From JBGOTP01 sp963717075 (GTDB lineage Bacteria; Acidobacteriota; Vicinamibacteria; Vicinamibacterales; CAVVIG01): DNA of 64,000 nucleotides. Where the stretch lies: contig CAVQVI010000025.1 in NCBI GenBank assembly GCA_963717075.1, forward strand, positions 62,001-126,000, read 5' to 3'. The position numbers were made by a program, and so were the translations under genes. Of the stretch, positions 51,070-60,176 are shown piece by piece (the stretch's first letter is position 1; every line of letters starts with the position of its first letter). Below the pieces are notes generated by a model. That model searched no databases. It was not told where the DNA came from and saw nothing but the letters and a program-made list of their open reading frames with translations.

Positions 51070-52008
51070 TCAGTGATGAACGTGAATGGCCATGCCAATG
51101 AACACAGCCGTGAGAAGCGAAAACACGTAAGCCTGAACCAGAACGACGATGATTTCCAGCCCGGAAATTGCGGCGGCCATCGGGATGGACACTGCAAGCC
51201 CGACACCGATTCCCGCCGCGGCCCGCCCGAACATTTCCGCAAAGAGGAAGACGAACGACAGAATCGCCAGAATCGCGATGTGGCCTCCCGTCATGTTGGC
51301 CGCGAGTCGCATCGTCAAGGCAAACGGCCGAACGAACATGCCCATCACCTCTATGGGAATGAGGATGATGTAGAGCACCGGATTCAGGCCGTGCGGCACC
51401 ATGTTCTTCCAGTGCGTCACGAACCCGTGCGCCTTCGTGCCGGCAATGATAATAGCGACGAAGGTAATGGTGGCGAGCGCGGCGGTCACGTTGTAGTTGG
51501 CTGTCGCCGTTGTGCCACCATGGATGATGCTCTTCAGTACTGAATGCTCGCCGGTGTGCAGCCCCCAGTGGTCCAGAAGAGCCAGGACATCGAAGATGGG
51601 AATCAGGCCGATGGCATTCGCGCAAAAGATGAAGATGAAAAAGGTGAGGACGAGCGGCGTCCAGGTGTTGACCCACTTCTTGCCAACGTTCGGCTGGACC
51701 ATGTCGTTGCGTACGAACTCCACCACAAATTCGAGCACGTTCATGAATCCCGACGGAATCCGTCGATCCTGCTTGAGATACCGGCGTACCGTCACAGTCA
51801 CCAGGACGAACACGAAGGCAGCCACGAGCCACAGCATGAAGACATGCTTGGTCACTGAGAAATCGATACCCCACACGCGGGGCAGATGGATGATCGGGTG
51901 CTCGAGATTGTTGGAGACGTGCTCGATAATCGTCTTACCGGCGTCGAAGCCTTCTTTGGCTCCAGCGACAGCGGCCGTCGCGTGCTCCGTTGCGTGCTCC
52001 TGAATCAT
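51070..52008 (-). CDS. atpB: ATP synthase Fo subunit a
   Basis: 312 aa, multi-helix. The essential Arg lies in FALTMRLAANMTGGH, and the C-terminal ILSFVFLFAEMFGR and VFSLLTAVFIGMAIH helices are typical. It forms the ion channels next to the c ring. A His-rich N terminus (MIQEHATEHATAAV) is noted. It is followed by atpE after 29 bases. Confidence 0.95.
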   Translation of the reverse strand: MIQEHATEHATAAVAGAKEGFDAGKTIIEHVSNNLEHPIIHLPRVWGIDFSVTKHVFMLWLVAAFVFVLVTVTVRRYLKQDRRIPSGFMNVLEFVVEFVRNDMVQPNVGKKWVNTWTPLVLTFFIFIFCANAIGLIPIFDVLALLDHWGLHTGEHSVLKSIIHGGTTATANYNVTAALATITFVAIIIAGTKAHGFVTHWKNMVPHGLNPVLYIILIPIEVMGMFVRPFALTMRLAANMTGGHIAILAILSFVFLFAEMFGRAAAGIGVGLAVSIPMAAAISGLEIIVVLVQAYVFSLLTAVFIGMAIHVHH

Positions 52009-52011
52009 CGT

Positions 52012-52401
52012 CTATTTGGTCGTAAGCGAATCGTTCATGCGTCCGCCGCGTGCGAACAACCGTCGCAAGCACAGGGCCTCGGCCACATGCAGCGCGATGA
52101 AGTAACTCGTGAAGCTGACCACGAAGGGCACGGAACGCAGGGACAGCACACCTAAGGCCACGCCCACATATGCTCCGAAAAACACCATCTTCCCGCCGAA
52201 CGCCGTCACCATCCACGTCGTCAGGCGATCCGGACGCTGCAGAAAGGTCTGCTCCATGAGCAGCCACGAACCCACCGCCACGGCGAGCGGCCCAATCATG
52301 CCCGCAAATGCGGCGAGGGCCGTCTCGCGATCCACAAACGCTGCAACCGCGAGCCAGGTGCCGACGCTCGCACCCGTCATCCACACGCCAGGCTGCCTCA
52401 C
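52012..52401 (-). CDS. AtpI-like / uncharacterised four-helix membrane protein of the Fo operon
   Basis: 129 aa with about four hydrophobic helices, located where atpI normally lies and ending three bases before atpB. Sequence likeness to AtpI is weak, so the call is by position and topology. AtpI-type proteins help c-ring assembly or bind Mg2+. GTG start within a 4-nt overlap with atpZ. Confidence 0.7.
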   Translation of the reverse strand: MRQPGVWMTGASVGTWLAVAAFVDRETALAAFAGMIGPLAVAVGSWLLMEQTFLQRPDRLTTWMVTAFGGKMVFFGAYVGVALGVLSLRSVPFVVSFTSYFIALHVAEALCLRRLFARGGRMNDSLTTK

Positions 52402-52661
52402 GATCGAGGCCGCCAGACGGTTCTCGCGAGCTCATAAAACCCGACGATGATGCCTAGGAGCAGTCCCGTCAGCAGAAACCACGGCGACGTTCCGCGCCAG
52501 GCGTCGACCCCGTAACCGATGCCGCCCAGCAGGAGAATGCCCCCGACGAGCGTATAACTCGCGGCTGCCACCGGGCCCGAACGGACAACGTTCTCCTGAA
52601 AGCTCTTCGTCGACCGCTCGAGCGGGGAACCGCGATCGCTGCGAGGTGTTCTAGAGGCCAT
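52398..52661 (-). CDS. AtpZ/AtpI-family Fo assembly protein
   Basis: 87 aa: a charged N terminus, then two helices in AASYTLVGGILLLGGIGYGV and WFLLTGLLLGIIVGFYELAR, the AtpZ pattern. First gene of the Fo operon. A TATACT -10-like box lies 24 bases upstream. Confidence 0.8.
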   Translation of the reverse strand: MASRTPRSDRGSPLERSTKSFQENVVRSGPVAAASYTLVGGILLLGGIGYGVDAWRGTSPWFLLTGLLLGIIVGFYELARTVWRPRS

Positions 52662-52684
52662 CGCCCGCCCCGAAATGCCTGGGC

Positions 52685-52690
52685 AGTATA
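52685..52690 (-). promoter_or_regulatory. Probable -10 box of the Fo operon
   Basis: On the minus strand GATATACTG contains TATACT 24 bases before the atpZ ATG. At the expected -35 distance GTGAAG is found, a poor match, so only the -10 element is convincing. Confidence 0.4.
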
Positions 52691-52776
52691 TCGTACCTTG
52701 TGAAAAACTTCACCAACCAGAGAAACCGCGCCATTTCCGCGCGAAAAGCGGGCGGACGGGAGCAGTCAGCCACCGC

Positions 52777-54252
52777 TCACCGAATCAGCGCGGCCACGCC
52801 GCGGGCGCCCAGCGTCTGCGCGGACATGTCGGCCAGCTCGAACAACAGTCGTGGATACACACCCATCGCGACGGTCACAACCACCGCAATCGCGAGCGTC
52901 GCGCCCAACAACGGGCTCAAGACCGGCTCCGACCCCGTAGTCTCCTTCTTCAGATACATGAAGACGACAACGCGGATGTAGTAGTAGAGGGAGACCGCGC
53001 TGTTCAGCACGCCGATCACGGCAAGCCACATGTAGCCCGACTCAACCGCGGCGCCGAACAGCCAGAACTTGCCCATGAAGCCGGCGGTCGGCGGAATGCC
53101 GCCGAGTGAGAGCATGAACAGCAGCATGGCAAACGCCACAAACGGTTGACGTTGATACAGGCCGCTCAGATCCTTCAGTTCATCGCCGACGACGTCCTTG
53201 CGCCGAAGCATGACGACGACGGCGAACGCCCCGAGCTGCATGAAGGCATAGGTCATCAGGTAGATGAGCATGGCCGTCACGCCGCGCGACGAGCCCGCAA
53301 CGACGCCCATGAGGAGATATCCGGCGTGCGCGATCGATGAGTACGCGAGCATGCGCTTCAGGTTCGACTGCGTCAACGCGGCCAGATTGCCAACGGTCAT
53401 GGTCACGACTGAGAGCGCCGCAAACAGCAAGCGCCAGTCCGCGTCCATCACTGGGAGCCCTTCGAGGAAGATCCGAAGCAGCATCGCGAAGGATGCGGCC
53501 TTCGACCCCACCGAGAGGAACGCAGTGACCGGTGTCGGCGCGCCCTCGTATACGTCCGGGGCCCACATATGAAACGGCACCGCGGCAATCTTGAACCCAA
53601 TGCCAGCCACGACCAGAATCACCGCCAAGAGCAGACGCGGATCCCGCTCCTGCCCCGAGAAGATCGTCGCCATGGCGCGAAGATTCGTCGTGCCCGACAG
53701 GCCGTACATCAGAGACATGCCGTAGAGCAGGATGCCCAGCGAGAAGGCGCCGAGGAGGAAATACTTGACCGCGGCCTCGTTCGATCGTTGGTTGGGCTTG
53801 ATGAAGCCAGCCAGGATATAAAACGACACGGCCATCGTTTCGAGGCCGATGAAGATGGTGATGAGATCAATGCCCCCGGCCATGATCATCATGCCGAGCG
53901 TGGAGCACAGGATGAGGAAGTAGTACTCGCCCGGACTCGCCCCCTCGATCTCGAGGTATCCCACCGACATCATCACGGTCATCGCTGCCGCGGCGAGCAC
54001 GACCACTTTGAAGAACAGCGCGAACTGATCGATGGCAATGAGCCCGCTCGCGATCGCTCGGTGCTCGTGGGTGAACGGCAGCAGGGCCGCGGCGGTGGCA
54101 CCGAGCACCACGATCGTGAGCCATGGCAGCAGACGACTGCCGCGCGGCAACCGGACATCGGCTACGAGAACGAAGAGCGCTCCTGCCGTCAGGACGATCT
54201 CCGGCAGGAGGTAGTAGAAGTCGCTCGATGAAACCCCGGGTGGCAGCTGCAT
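52777..54252 (-). CDS. nuoN: NADH-quinone oxidoreductase subunit N
   Basis: 491 aa antiporter-like subunit with 14 predicted helices. LETMAVSFYILAGF, the FKIAAVPFHMWAPDVYEGAP motif with the key Lys and His, and LKRMLAYSSIAHAGYLLMG are conserved. It forms a proton path in complex I. Its ATG overlaps the nuoM stop. Last gene of the nuo operon. Confidence 0.96.
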   Translation of the reverse strand: MQLPPGVSSSDFYYLLPEIVLTAGALFVLVADVRLPRGSRLLPWLTIVVLGATAAALLPFTHEHRAIASGLIAIDQFALFFKVVVLAAAAMTVMMSVGYLEIEGASPGEYYFLILCSTLGMMIMAGGIDLITIFIGLETMAVSFYILAGFIKPNQRSNEAAVKYFLLGAFSLGILLYGMSLMYGLSGTTNLRAMATIFSGQERDPRLLLAVILVVAGIGFKIAAVPFHMWAPDVYEGAPTPVTAFLSVGSKAASFAMLLRIFLEGLPVMDADWRLLFAALSVVTMTVGNLAALTQSNLKRMLAYSSIAHAGYLLMGVVAGSSRGVTAMLIYLMTYAFMQLGAFAVVVMLRRKDVVGDELKDLSGLYQRQPFVAFAMLLFMLSLGGIPPTAGFMGKFWLFGAAVESGYMWLAVIGVLNSAVSLYYYIRVVVFMYLKKETTGSEPVLSPLLGATLAIAVVVTVAMGVYPRLLFELADMSAQTLGARGVAALIR

Positions 54253-55943
54253 CAGCGCTGAGCCTCAGCAGGCCCCGGCACGACTGGCACAGGAGCAGGG
54301 GTCGCTGCAACATCCGGCGCTGGCGTGGCCGGCGTGCTCACCTCGACGAGGGGCTTTCCGTCCGGCCCGCACGGAGCGGCCGAAAGGAACTGCGCGGCAA
54401 CATTGGTGGCCACGAGCTCCGGGGTCGGCGTTGGGTCGCAGTTGGCCGACGCGGTCTTTGCGTACTCCGGACTCACGCGGGCAATCACGTGCTCGACAGA
54501 CGTGGTGAGACGGTCCAAGAAGGGCTTTGGATACAGCCCTATCCAGACCGCCAGCACCAGCAAGGGCGCGAACGTCGCGAACTCGCGGAGCCCCAGGTCG
54601 GCAAGCTTTTCGTTCTTCGGATTCTCAATCTTCCCGAACATCGTCCGCTGATAGAGCGACAGCATGTACGCCGCGCCTAGCACCACGCCGCTGGCCGCGA
54701 CCACCGCCCACATCTTGTTTGCCACGAACACACCCTGCAGGATCAGCAGTTCGCCGATGAACCCGTTGAGCGCAGGGAGTCCAATCGACGACATGGTCAT
54801 CACCAGAAATACGGCGGCATACACCGGCATGACTTTCGACAAGCCGCCGTATTCGGAGATCTCACGCGTGTGCCTGCGTTCGTAGACCACGCCAACCAGA
54901 AGGAAGAGGGCACCCGTCGAGATGCCGTGATTCAGCTGCTGCACGATGCTGCCCGTGATCCCGACCGGGTTCAGCGCAAACATGCCGATCATGACCATCG
55001 CCATATGGCTGACCGACGAGTACGCCACCAGCCGCTTCCAATCCTTCTGCGCGAGCGCCACGAGCGCCCCGTACACGATGCCGATGATGCACAACCCAAC
55101 GACCATCGGCACGAAGTAGCGGGTCGCTTCCGGCAGAATCGGCAGACTGAAGCGAATGAACCCGTACGTGCCCATCTTCAGCAGAACGGCGGCCAGAATG
55201 ACCGAACCGGCCGTCGGCGCGTCGGTATGCGCATCCGGAAGCCACGTGTGGAATGGGAACATCGGCACCTTGATCGCGAAGCCAAGGAAGAACGCGAGGA
55301 AGACCCACCACTGCAGATCGAACGGCACACTCAGCCGGTGGAACTGCGTGACATCGAACGTGTAGATTCCGGTCACGCTGTGGTTGTAGAAGTACAGCGC
55401 CAGAATGCCGAGCAGCATCACGACGCTGCCGACCAGCGTGTACAGGAAGAACTTGATCGCGGAGTAGAGACGGTTTGCGCTGCCCCAGATACCGATCAGG
55501 AAGTACATCGGCACCAGCATGACTTCCCAGAACAGGAAGAACAGCAGGAAGTCGAGCGTCATGAACGCCCCGAGCATGCCGGTCTGCAGGACGAGAAGGA
55601 AGATGTAGTACTCCTTCACCCGCTCGGTGATGGCCGTCCATGACGACAACACCGCGATGGAGCCCATCATCGTGGTCAGCAGAATGAGCAGCGTGCTGAA
55701 GCCGTCGACCCCGAGAAAGTACTCAGCCCCGATGGACGGAATCCACGACGCCCGTTCCACGAACTGGAAATCGGGGTTCTGCGGGTTGTACCGGAACCAC
55801 AACGGAACCGAGATCGCAAACCCGACAAACGCGACGACGTTCGCGATCCAGCGGATGGCATTCTCGTTCTGTTTGCTGACAAAGAGCAGGAGGAGCGCTC
55901 CCGCCAGCGGCGCGAACAGAATGATCGAAAGGTAGTGACTCAT
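54252..55943 (-). CDS. nuoM: NADH-quinone oxidoreductase subunit M
   Basis: 563 aa antiporter-like subunit. LFWEVMLVPMYFLIGIWG, AIKVPMFPFHTWLPDAHTDA and KRLVAYSSVSHMAMVMIGMF are the family signatures. The C-terminal ~65 residues after the last helix (ANCDPTPTPELVATNVAAQF, then an AP-rich tail) are longer than usual. ATG overlaps the nuoL stop by 4 nt. Confidence 0.96.
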   Translation of the reverse strand: MSHYLSIILFAPLAGALLLLFVSKQNENAIRWIANVVAFVGFAISVPLWFRYNPQNPDFQFVERASWIPSIGAEYFLGVDGFSTLLILLTTMMGSIAVLSSWTAITERVKEYYIFLLVLQTGMLGAFMTLDFLLFFLFWEVMLVPMYFLIGIWGSANRLYSAIKFFLYTLVGSVVMLLGILALYFYNHSVTGIYTFDVTQFHRLSVPFDLQWWVFLAFFLGFAIKVPMFPFHTWLPDAHTDAPTAGSVILAAVLLKMGTYGFIRFSLPILPEATRYFVPMVVGLCIIGIVYGALVALAQKDWKRLVAYSSVSHMAMVMIGMFALNPVGITGSIVQQLNHGISTGALFLLVGVVYERRHTREISEYGGLSKVMPVYAAVFLVMTMSSIGLPALNGFIGELLILQGVFVANKMWAVVAASGVVLGAAYMLSLYQRTMFGKIENPKNEKLADLGLREFATFAPLLVLAVWIGLYPKPFLDRLTTSVEHVIARVSPEYAKTASANCDPTPTPELVATNVAAQFLSAAPCGPDGKPLVEVSTPATPAPDVAATPAPVPVVPGPAEAQR

Positions 55944-58154
55944 ATCACCCGTACTATCAAGTAAAGGCCGAGAAACGCGGCCACACCGAACACCATCAGA
56001 AGCGCATAATTCTGAACGAGACCCGTCTGCAGCCGTCGGAACCAGTAGCTCGACTCTTCAGCGCTCCAGCCGATCGCATTCACCGCGCCGTCGACGACAC
56101 GCTTGTCGGTCAGACCCGAGAGCCATGAGGTGAAGAGCGTCACCCATCCGGCGCCGTTCACGGCCCCGTCCACGAAGTTGCGATCGAACGTCCACAAGCC
56201 GCGGCCCGCCGCCTTGGTACCGGAAATGACGGTAGCGTCGTACAGCTCGTCCACGTAGTACTTGTTGGAGAGAATTCGATGCGGACCGGCGAATCGCTCT
56301 GCGAGTCCTTCCGACACCTCCGGGCTGACGACGTAGCACTTGCGGGCAGCCATGATCCCCGCCAGGGCGATCAACACGGAGAAGCCCATGAGCCCAATCT
56401 CGCCAGCGCGCGACATATGAGGCTCGCCCGCTTCATGCTCGCCTGAAGGTTCCGCGGCATGGGCGAGGTTGGCGGTTCCACCCACCGACTCGCCGTGCGC
56501 CGCCGAGGCGGTGAAGCTCGGTTCAAGGAATCGCTCGATGACGCTCCCGCTCGGCAGGATGGCCGCAGGAATGCCGAGGAAGCCCGCCACCACGGCGCCG
56601 ACCGCCAACGCCATCAACGGAAGCGTCATGGGCGTGGGCGACTCGTGCGGCCCGTGCCACGGCCCATGTCCATGGCTGTGATCATCCTTGGCAGCCGGAT
56701 TCGCATGCGGCAGCGTCATGGACCGCCGCAGCGTGACCGTGAGCGTCATGCCCATGTCCGTGGCCGGCGGCTCCCCACGCCGGACCGCGATACGTGCCAT
56801 AGAACGTCATGTACATCAGGCGGAACATGTAGAACGCCGTCATCAGCGCCGTGAGCACTGCCACCGACCAGATCACCTTGTTCTGCAGAAACGCCCGGAA
56901 CAGGATTTCGTCCTTGCTGAAGAAGCCCGCGAACGGCGGGATGCCGGCGATCGCCAGCGTGCCGATCATCATCGTCGCGAACGTGACCGGCATGTATTTC
57001 TTCAGCCCGCCCATTCCCCGCATGTCCTGTTCGCCTGCCATCGCGTGGATCACGGAGCCGCTGCCAAGGAACAGCAGCGCCTTGAAGAAGGCGTGTGTCA
57101 TGAGATGGAACGCACCGGCCGAAAACGCCCCGACGCCCATGGCCGTGAACATGTATCCGAGCTGCGAGACCGTTGAGTAGGCCAGTACGCGCTTGATGTC
57201 GTACTGCACGAGCCCGATCGAGGCCGCCATGAGCGCCGTCAGCACGCCCACGACGGCGACAATGGTCATCACTTCGGGCGCGTGCGAAAACAGCACGGCG
57301 TTCCGCCCGAGCATGTAGACGCCTGCCGTGACCATCGTGGCCGCATGGATGAGGGCGGACACCGGGGTCGGGCCCTCCATCGCGTCCGGCAGCCACACGT
57401 ACAAGGGAATCTGCGCGCTCTTCCCGATCGCGCCGACAAACAACAGCAGGCAGATCGCGGACAGGATCCCGAAGTGTCCCGCCTCGATCGGCATCCTCGC
57501 GGCAGCGTCCTGTACCGCACGGAAGTCAAGCGTCCCGAAGGTGAAGAAAATCAGAAAGACGCCAAGAACGAACCCCCAATCGCCCACGCGATTGGTGATG
57601 AACGCCTTCTTGCCGGCGTCGCTCGCGCTCTTCTTCTCATACCAGTACCCGATGAGCAGGTACGAACAGAGCCCCACCCCTTCCCAACCCACGAACATCA
57701 CCAGGAAGTTGCTGCCCAGGACGAGCATGAGCATGAAGAAGCAGAACAGGTTCAGGTAGCAGAAGAACCGAGCAAAGCCGCCGCGCGGCTCGTCCACCAT
57801 GTACGCCGTGGAATAGACGTGGATGAGCGTGCCGATACCGGTGACGACGAGGAGCATCATGCCGGACAGCGGATCCAGCCGGAATCCCCACGGGGCGCGG
57901 AAGCTCCCGATCCCATCGTGCGTCTGCAGCGGGATGGCCGGAAACCAGTCGGCGACAATCACGTCGTACGCACGCTCCCCGGCCGGCAAGCCGAGCAACT
58001 GCCAGAACGCCAGCAGCGACAGGCCCAGGGCGAAGACCATCGTCGCGCACGCGAGCGTGCCCGCGGTCTTGCGCGAGAAACTGCGAATGCCGACGAGGCC
58101 GTTCATCGCGGCCCCGATACCCGGCAACAACGGAATTAACCAGATGTATCTCAT
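55940..58154 (-). pseudogene. nuoL: NADH-quinone oxidoreductase subunit L, interrupted by a +1 frameshift
   Basis: The N-terminal 480 residues (LPGIGAAMNGLVGIRSF, AQIPLYVWLPDAMEGPTPVS, KRVLAYSTVSQLGYMFTAMG) run into a His-rich loop and stop at 56682. The C-terminal part, with the long lateral helix and final helix, continues in the next frame from the same His-rich loop (PHANPAAKDDHSHGHGPWHG). Removing one C near 56709 gives a 737-aa NuoL. All antiporter motifs are intact. Co-transcribed between nuoK and nuoM. Confidence 0.9.
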
Positions 58155-58220
58155 GAATCCATGTCTGCGGTGTCTTCCCCGCCCGCCTCGCCTGCCCTTA
58201 CGGCCTGGTCACCCGAGCGC

Positions 58221-58523
58221 CTACCAGCGCATCAGATTCATTTCGTCGATGTTGACGGTTTCCTTGTTGCGGTAGAACGCCAGGATGATCCCGAGGCCCA
58301 CGGCCGCCTCGGCGGCGGCCACTGCGATCACAAAGATGGCAAATACCTGCCCGACGGCGTTCTGCAACTGCGCGGAGAACGCGACCAGGTTGATGTTGAC
58401 CGCGTTCAATATCAGCTCGATCGACATGAAGATGATGATGATGTTCCGGCGTACCATCACACCGATGACGCCGATGATGAACAGCGCGGCCGATAGGAGC
58501 ATGTAATGGGTCGGGGTAATCAC
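58221..58523 (-). CDS. nuoK: NADH-quinone oxidoreductase subunit K
   Basis: 100 aa, three helices, with the membrane glutamates in MSIELILNAVNINLVAF and AAAEAAVGLGIILAFYR. GTG start. A 118-bp gap full of CTCAGC-type repeats separates it from nuoJ. Confidence 0.95.
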   Translation of the reverse strand: MITPTHYMLLSAALFIIGVIGVMVRRNIIIIFMSIELILNAVNINLVAFSAQLQNAVGQVFAIFVIAVAAAEAAVGLGIILAFYRNKETVNIDEMNLMRW

Positions 58524-58527
58524 GTTT

Positions 58528-58630
58528 CTCAGCTCTCAGCTTTCTCAGCGTTCAGCAGCGTTCGGCTCTGCGCGCTGGGCTCTCGGCAACCCGCAGGGTG
58601 CTGAACGCCGAGCGGCGAACGCTGAACGCC
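58528..58630. repeat. Interspersed repeat, copy C, in the nuoJ-nuoK gap
   Basis: Dense array of TCAGCTCTCAGCTTTCTCAG and AGCGTTCAGCAGCGTTCGG, then GCTGAACGCC and GCGAACGCTGAACGC, forming an inverted repeat (AGCGTTCAGC at 58548-58557 with GCTGAACGC at 58622-58630). It shares CAGCGTTCGGCTCT with copy A at 22802-22815. It interrupts an otherwise overlapping nuo operon. Confidence 0.6.
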
Positions 58631-58641
58631 TCACAATGCAC

Positions 58642-59157
58642 CTACAGTTCACGTTTAGCCAGCACGATCGCCCCGATCATGGCGACGAGCAGCAGCATCG
58701 AGGCAATCTCAAACGGTATGAGGTAGCTCGTATAGAGCAGCCATCCGACCTCCTCGGTATTGCCAGAGACGGGGATAGCCGCCCGCGCCCCCGCCAGAAC
58801 GGGAGCCGGGATCGCGTGGCTATAGGCCGCGATCACGCCAAGCTCCACCAGCACCGCCACCGACAGTGCGTACCCGAATTTCGTCCGGCGATGCGGATCC
58901 TCGTGCGCCTCCGGCGGCCGCTTGAGGTTCACGAGCATGACCACGAACAGATACAACACGACGATCCCGCCCGCGTAGACGAGCACCTGAATGGCCGCGA
59001 GAAAGGGTGCGCCGAGCAGCGCATAGAGCGCCGCCACGAACAGGAAATCGAGGACGAGAAACAGCACACTGTGCACCGTGTCCTTCGTCGTCACGACGAG
59101 CACGGCGAACACCAGGATGAAGAACGACAGAACGTAGAACGCGATGGCTTCCCCCAT
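58642..59157 (-). CDS. nuoJ: NADH-quinone oxidoreductase subunit J
   Basis: 171 aa with five helices. VHSVLFLVLDFLFVAALYAL and VQVLVYAGGIVVLYLFVVML, including the helix-3 pi-bulge region, are typical. Its ATG shares one base with the nuoH stop; the longer in-frame ORF to 59607 is antisense-type noise within nuoH. No nuoI lies between nuoH and nuoJ. Confidence 0.95.
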   Translation of the reverse strand: MGEAIAFYVLSFFILVFAVLVVTTKDTVHSVLFLVLDFLFVAALYALLGAPFLAAIQVLVYAGGIVVLYLFVVMLVNLKRPPEAHEDPHRRTKFGYALSVAVLVELGVIAAYSHAIPAPVLAGARAAIPVSGNTEEVGWLLYTSYLIPFEIASMLLLVAMIGAIVLAKREL

Positions 59158-60176
59158 TAGAGCAGCATCACCTTGATGATCCCGGTGACGACGAGATTCG
59201 CAATCGCGAGCGGGATCAAGACTTTCCAGCCGATTCGCATCAACTGATCGTAGCGATAGCGCGGCAACGTCGCGCGAACCCAGATGAAGATGTAGAGAAA
59301 CACGAACGACTTGATGAGAAACCAGGTCCAGCCCGGAATGACGTCCAGGAAGCTCAGGGCGCTGACGCCCGGAAACGGCCGCAGCCATCCGCCCAGAAAC
59401 AAGGTCGTCGCGACTGATGAGACGACGATCATGTTCGCGTACTCGGCGAGAAAGAAGAGCGCGAACCGCATCCCGCTGTACTCGGTGTGGAAGCCGCCCG
59501 TGAGCTCCTGCTCGGCCTCGGGCAGGTCGAACGGCGCGCGGTTGGTTTCGGCGAGACCGCCGATGAAGAAAATCACGAACGCCAGCGGCTGAACGAACAC
59601 GAACCACAAGCCCGCGCTTTCCTGCGCGCGAACGATCTGCACCATGCTCAGCGAGCCAGCCACGAGAATGACGCTCACGAGCGTCAACGTCACCGCGACT
59701 TCGTAGCTGATGAGCTGCGCGGAGGCCCGCAGGCTGGCGAGGAGCGGGTACTTGCTGTTCGATGCGTAGCCCGCGAGGATGATGCCGTACACACCCACCG
59801 AGGCAACCGACACGATGTACAGCAGGCCAACGTTGATGTCAGTGATATAGAGGGTGATCTCGCGGCCGAAGAGCGTCGCCTTGTCGCCGAACGGAATGAC
59901 GGCATAGACAATGAGCGCCGGCACCATGGCAATGATGGGCGCCGCCGTGAACACCCACTTGTCGGCGCGGACGGGTGTGATGTCTTCCTTGAGCATCAGC
60001 TTCACCGCGTCCGCGATCGGCTGCAGGATGCCGTAGGGGCCGACGCGCATCGGGCCAAGCCTGGACTGTGCCCAAGCGATGACTTTTCGCTCGAGGAGCA
60101 CCATGTAGGTGACGCCGACGAGCGTCGCGTTCAGCACGATCAGGATTTTCAGCAGGGGAATGACGAACAGGTCCAT
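59157..60176 (-). CDS. nuoH: NADH-quinone oxidoreductase subunit H
   Basis: 339 aa, eight helices. RLGPMRVGPYGILQPIADAV is the quinone-chamber loop and ETNRAPFDLPEAEQELTGGF the acidic E-channel loop. It links the hydrophilic arm to the proton pumps. Overlaps nuoD and nuoJ by one base each. Confidence 0.97.
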   Translation of the reverse strand: MDLFVIPLLKILIVLNATLVGVTYMVLLERKVIAWAQSRLGPMRVGPYGILQPIADAVKLMLKEDITPVRADKWVFTAAPIIAMVPALIVYAVIPFGDKATLFGREITLYITDINVGLLYIVSVASVGVYGIILAGYASNSKYPLLASLRASAQLISYEVAVTLTLVSVILVAGSLSMVQIVRAQESAGLWFVFVQPLAFVIFFIGGLAETNRAPFDLPEAEQELTGGFHTEYSGMRFALFFLAEYANMIVVSSVATTLFLGGWLRPFPGVSALSFLDVIPGWTWFLIKSFVFLYIFIWVRATLPRYRYDQLMRIGWKVLIPLAIANLVVTGIIKVMLL

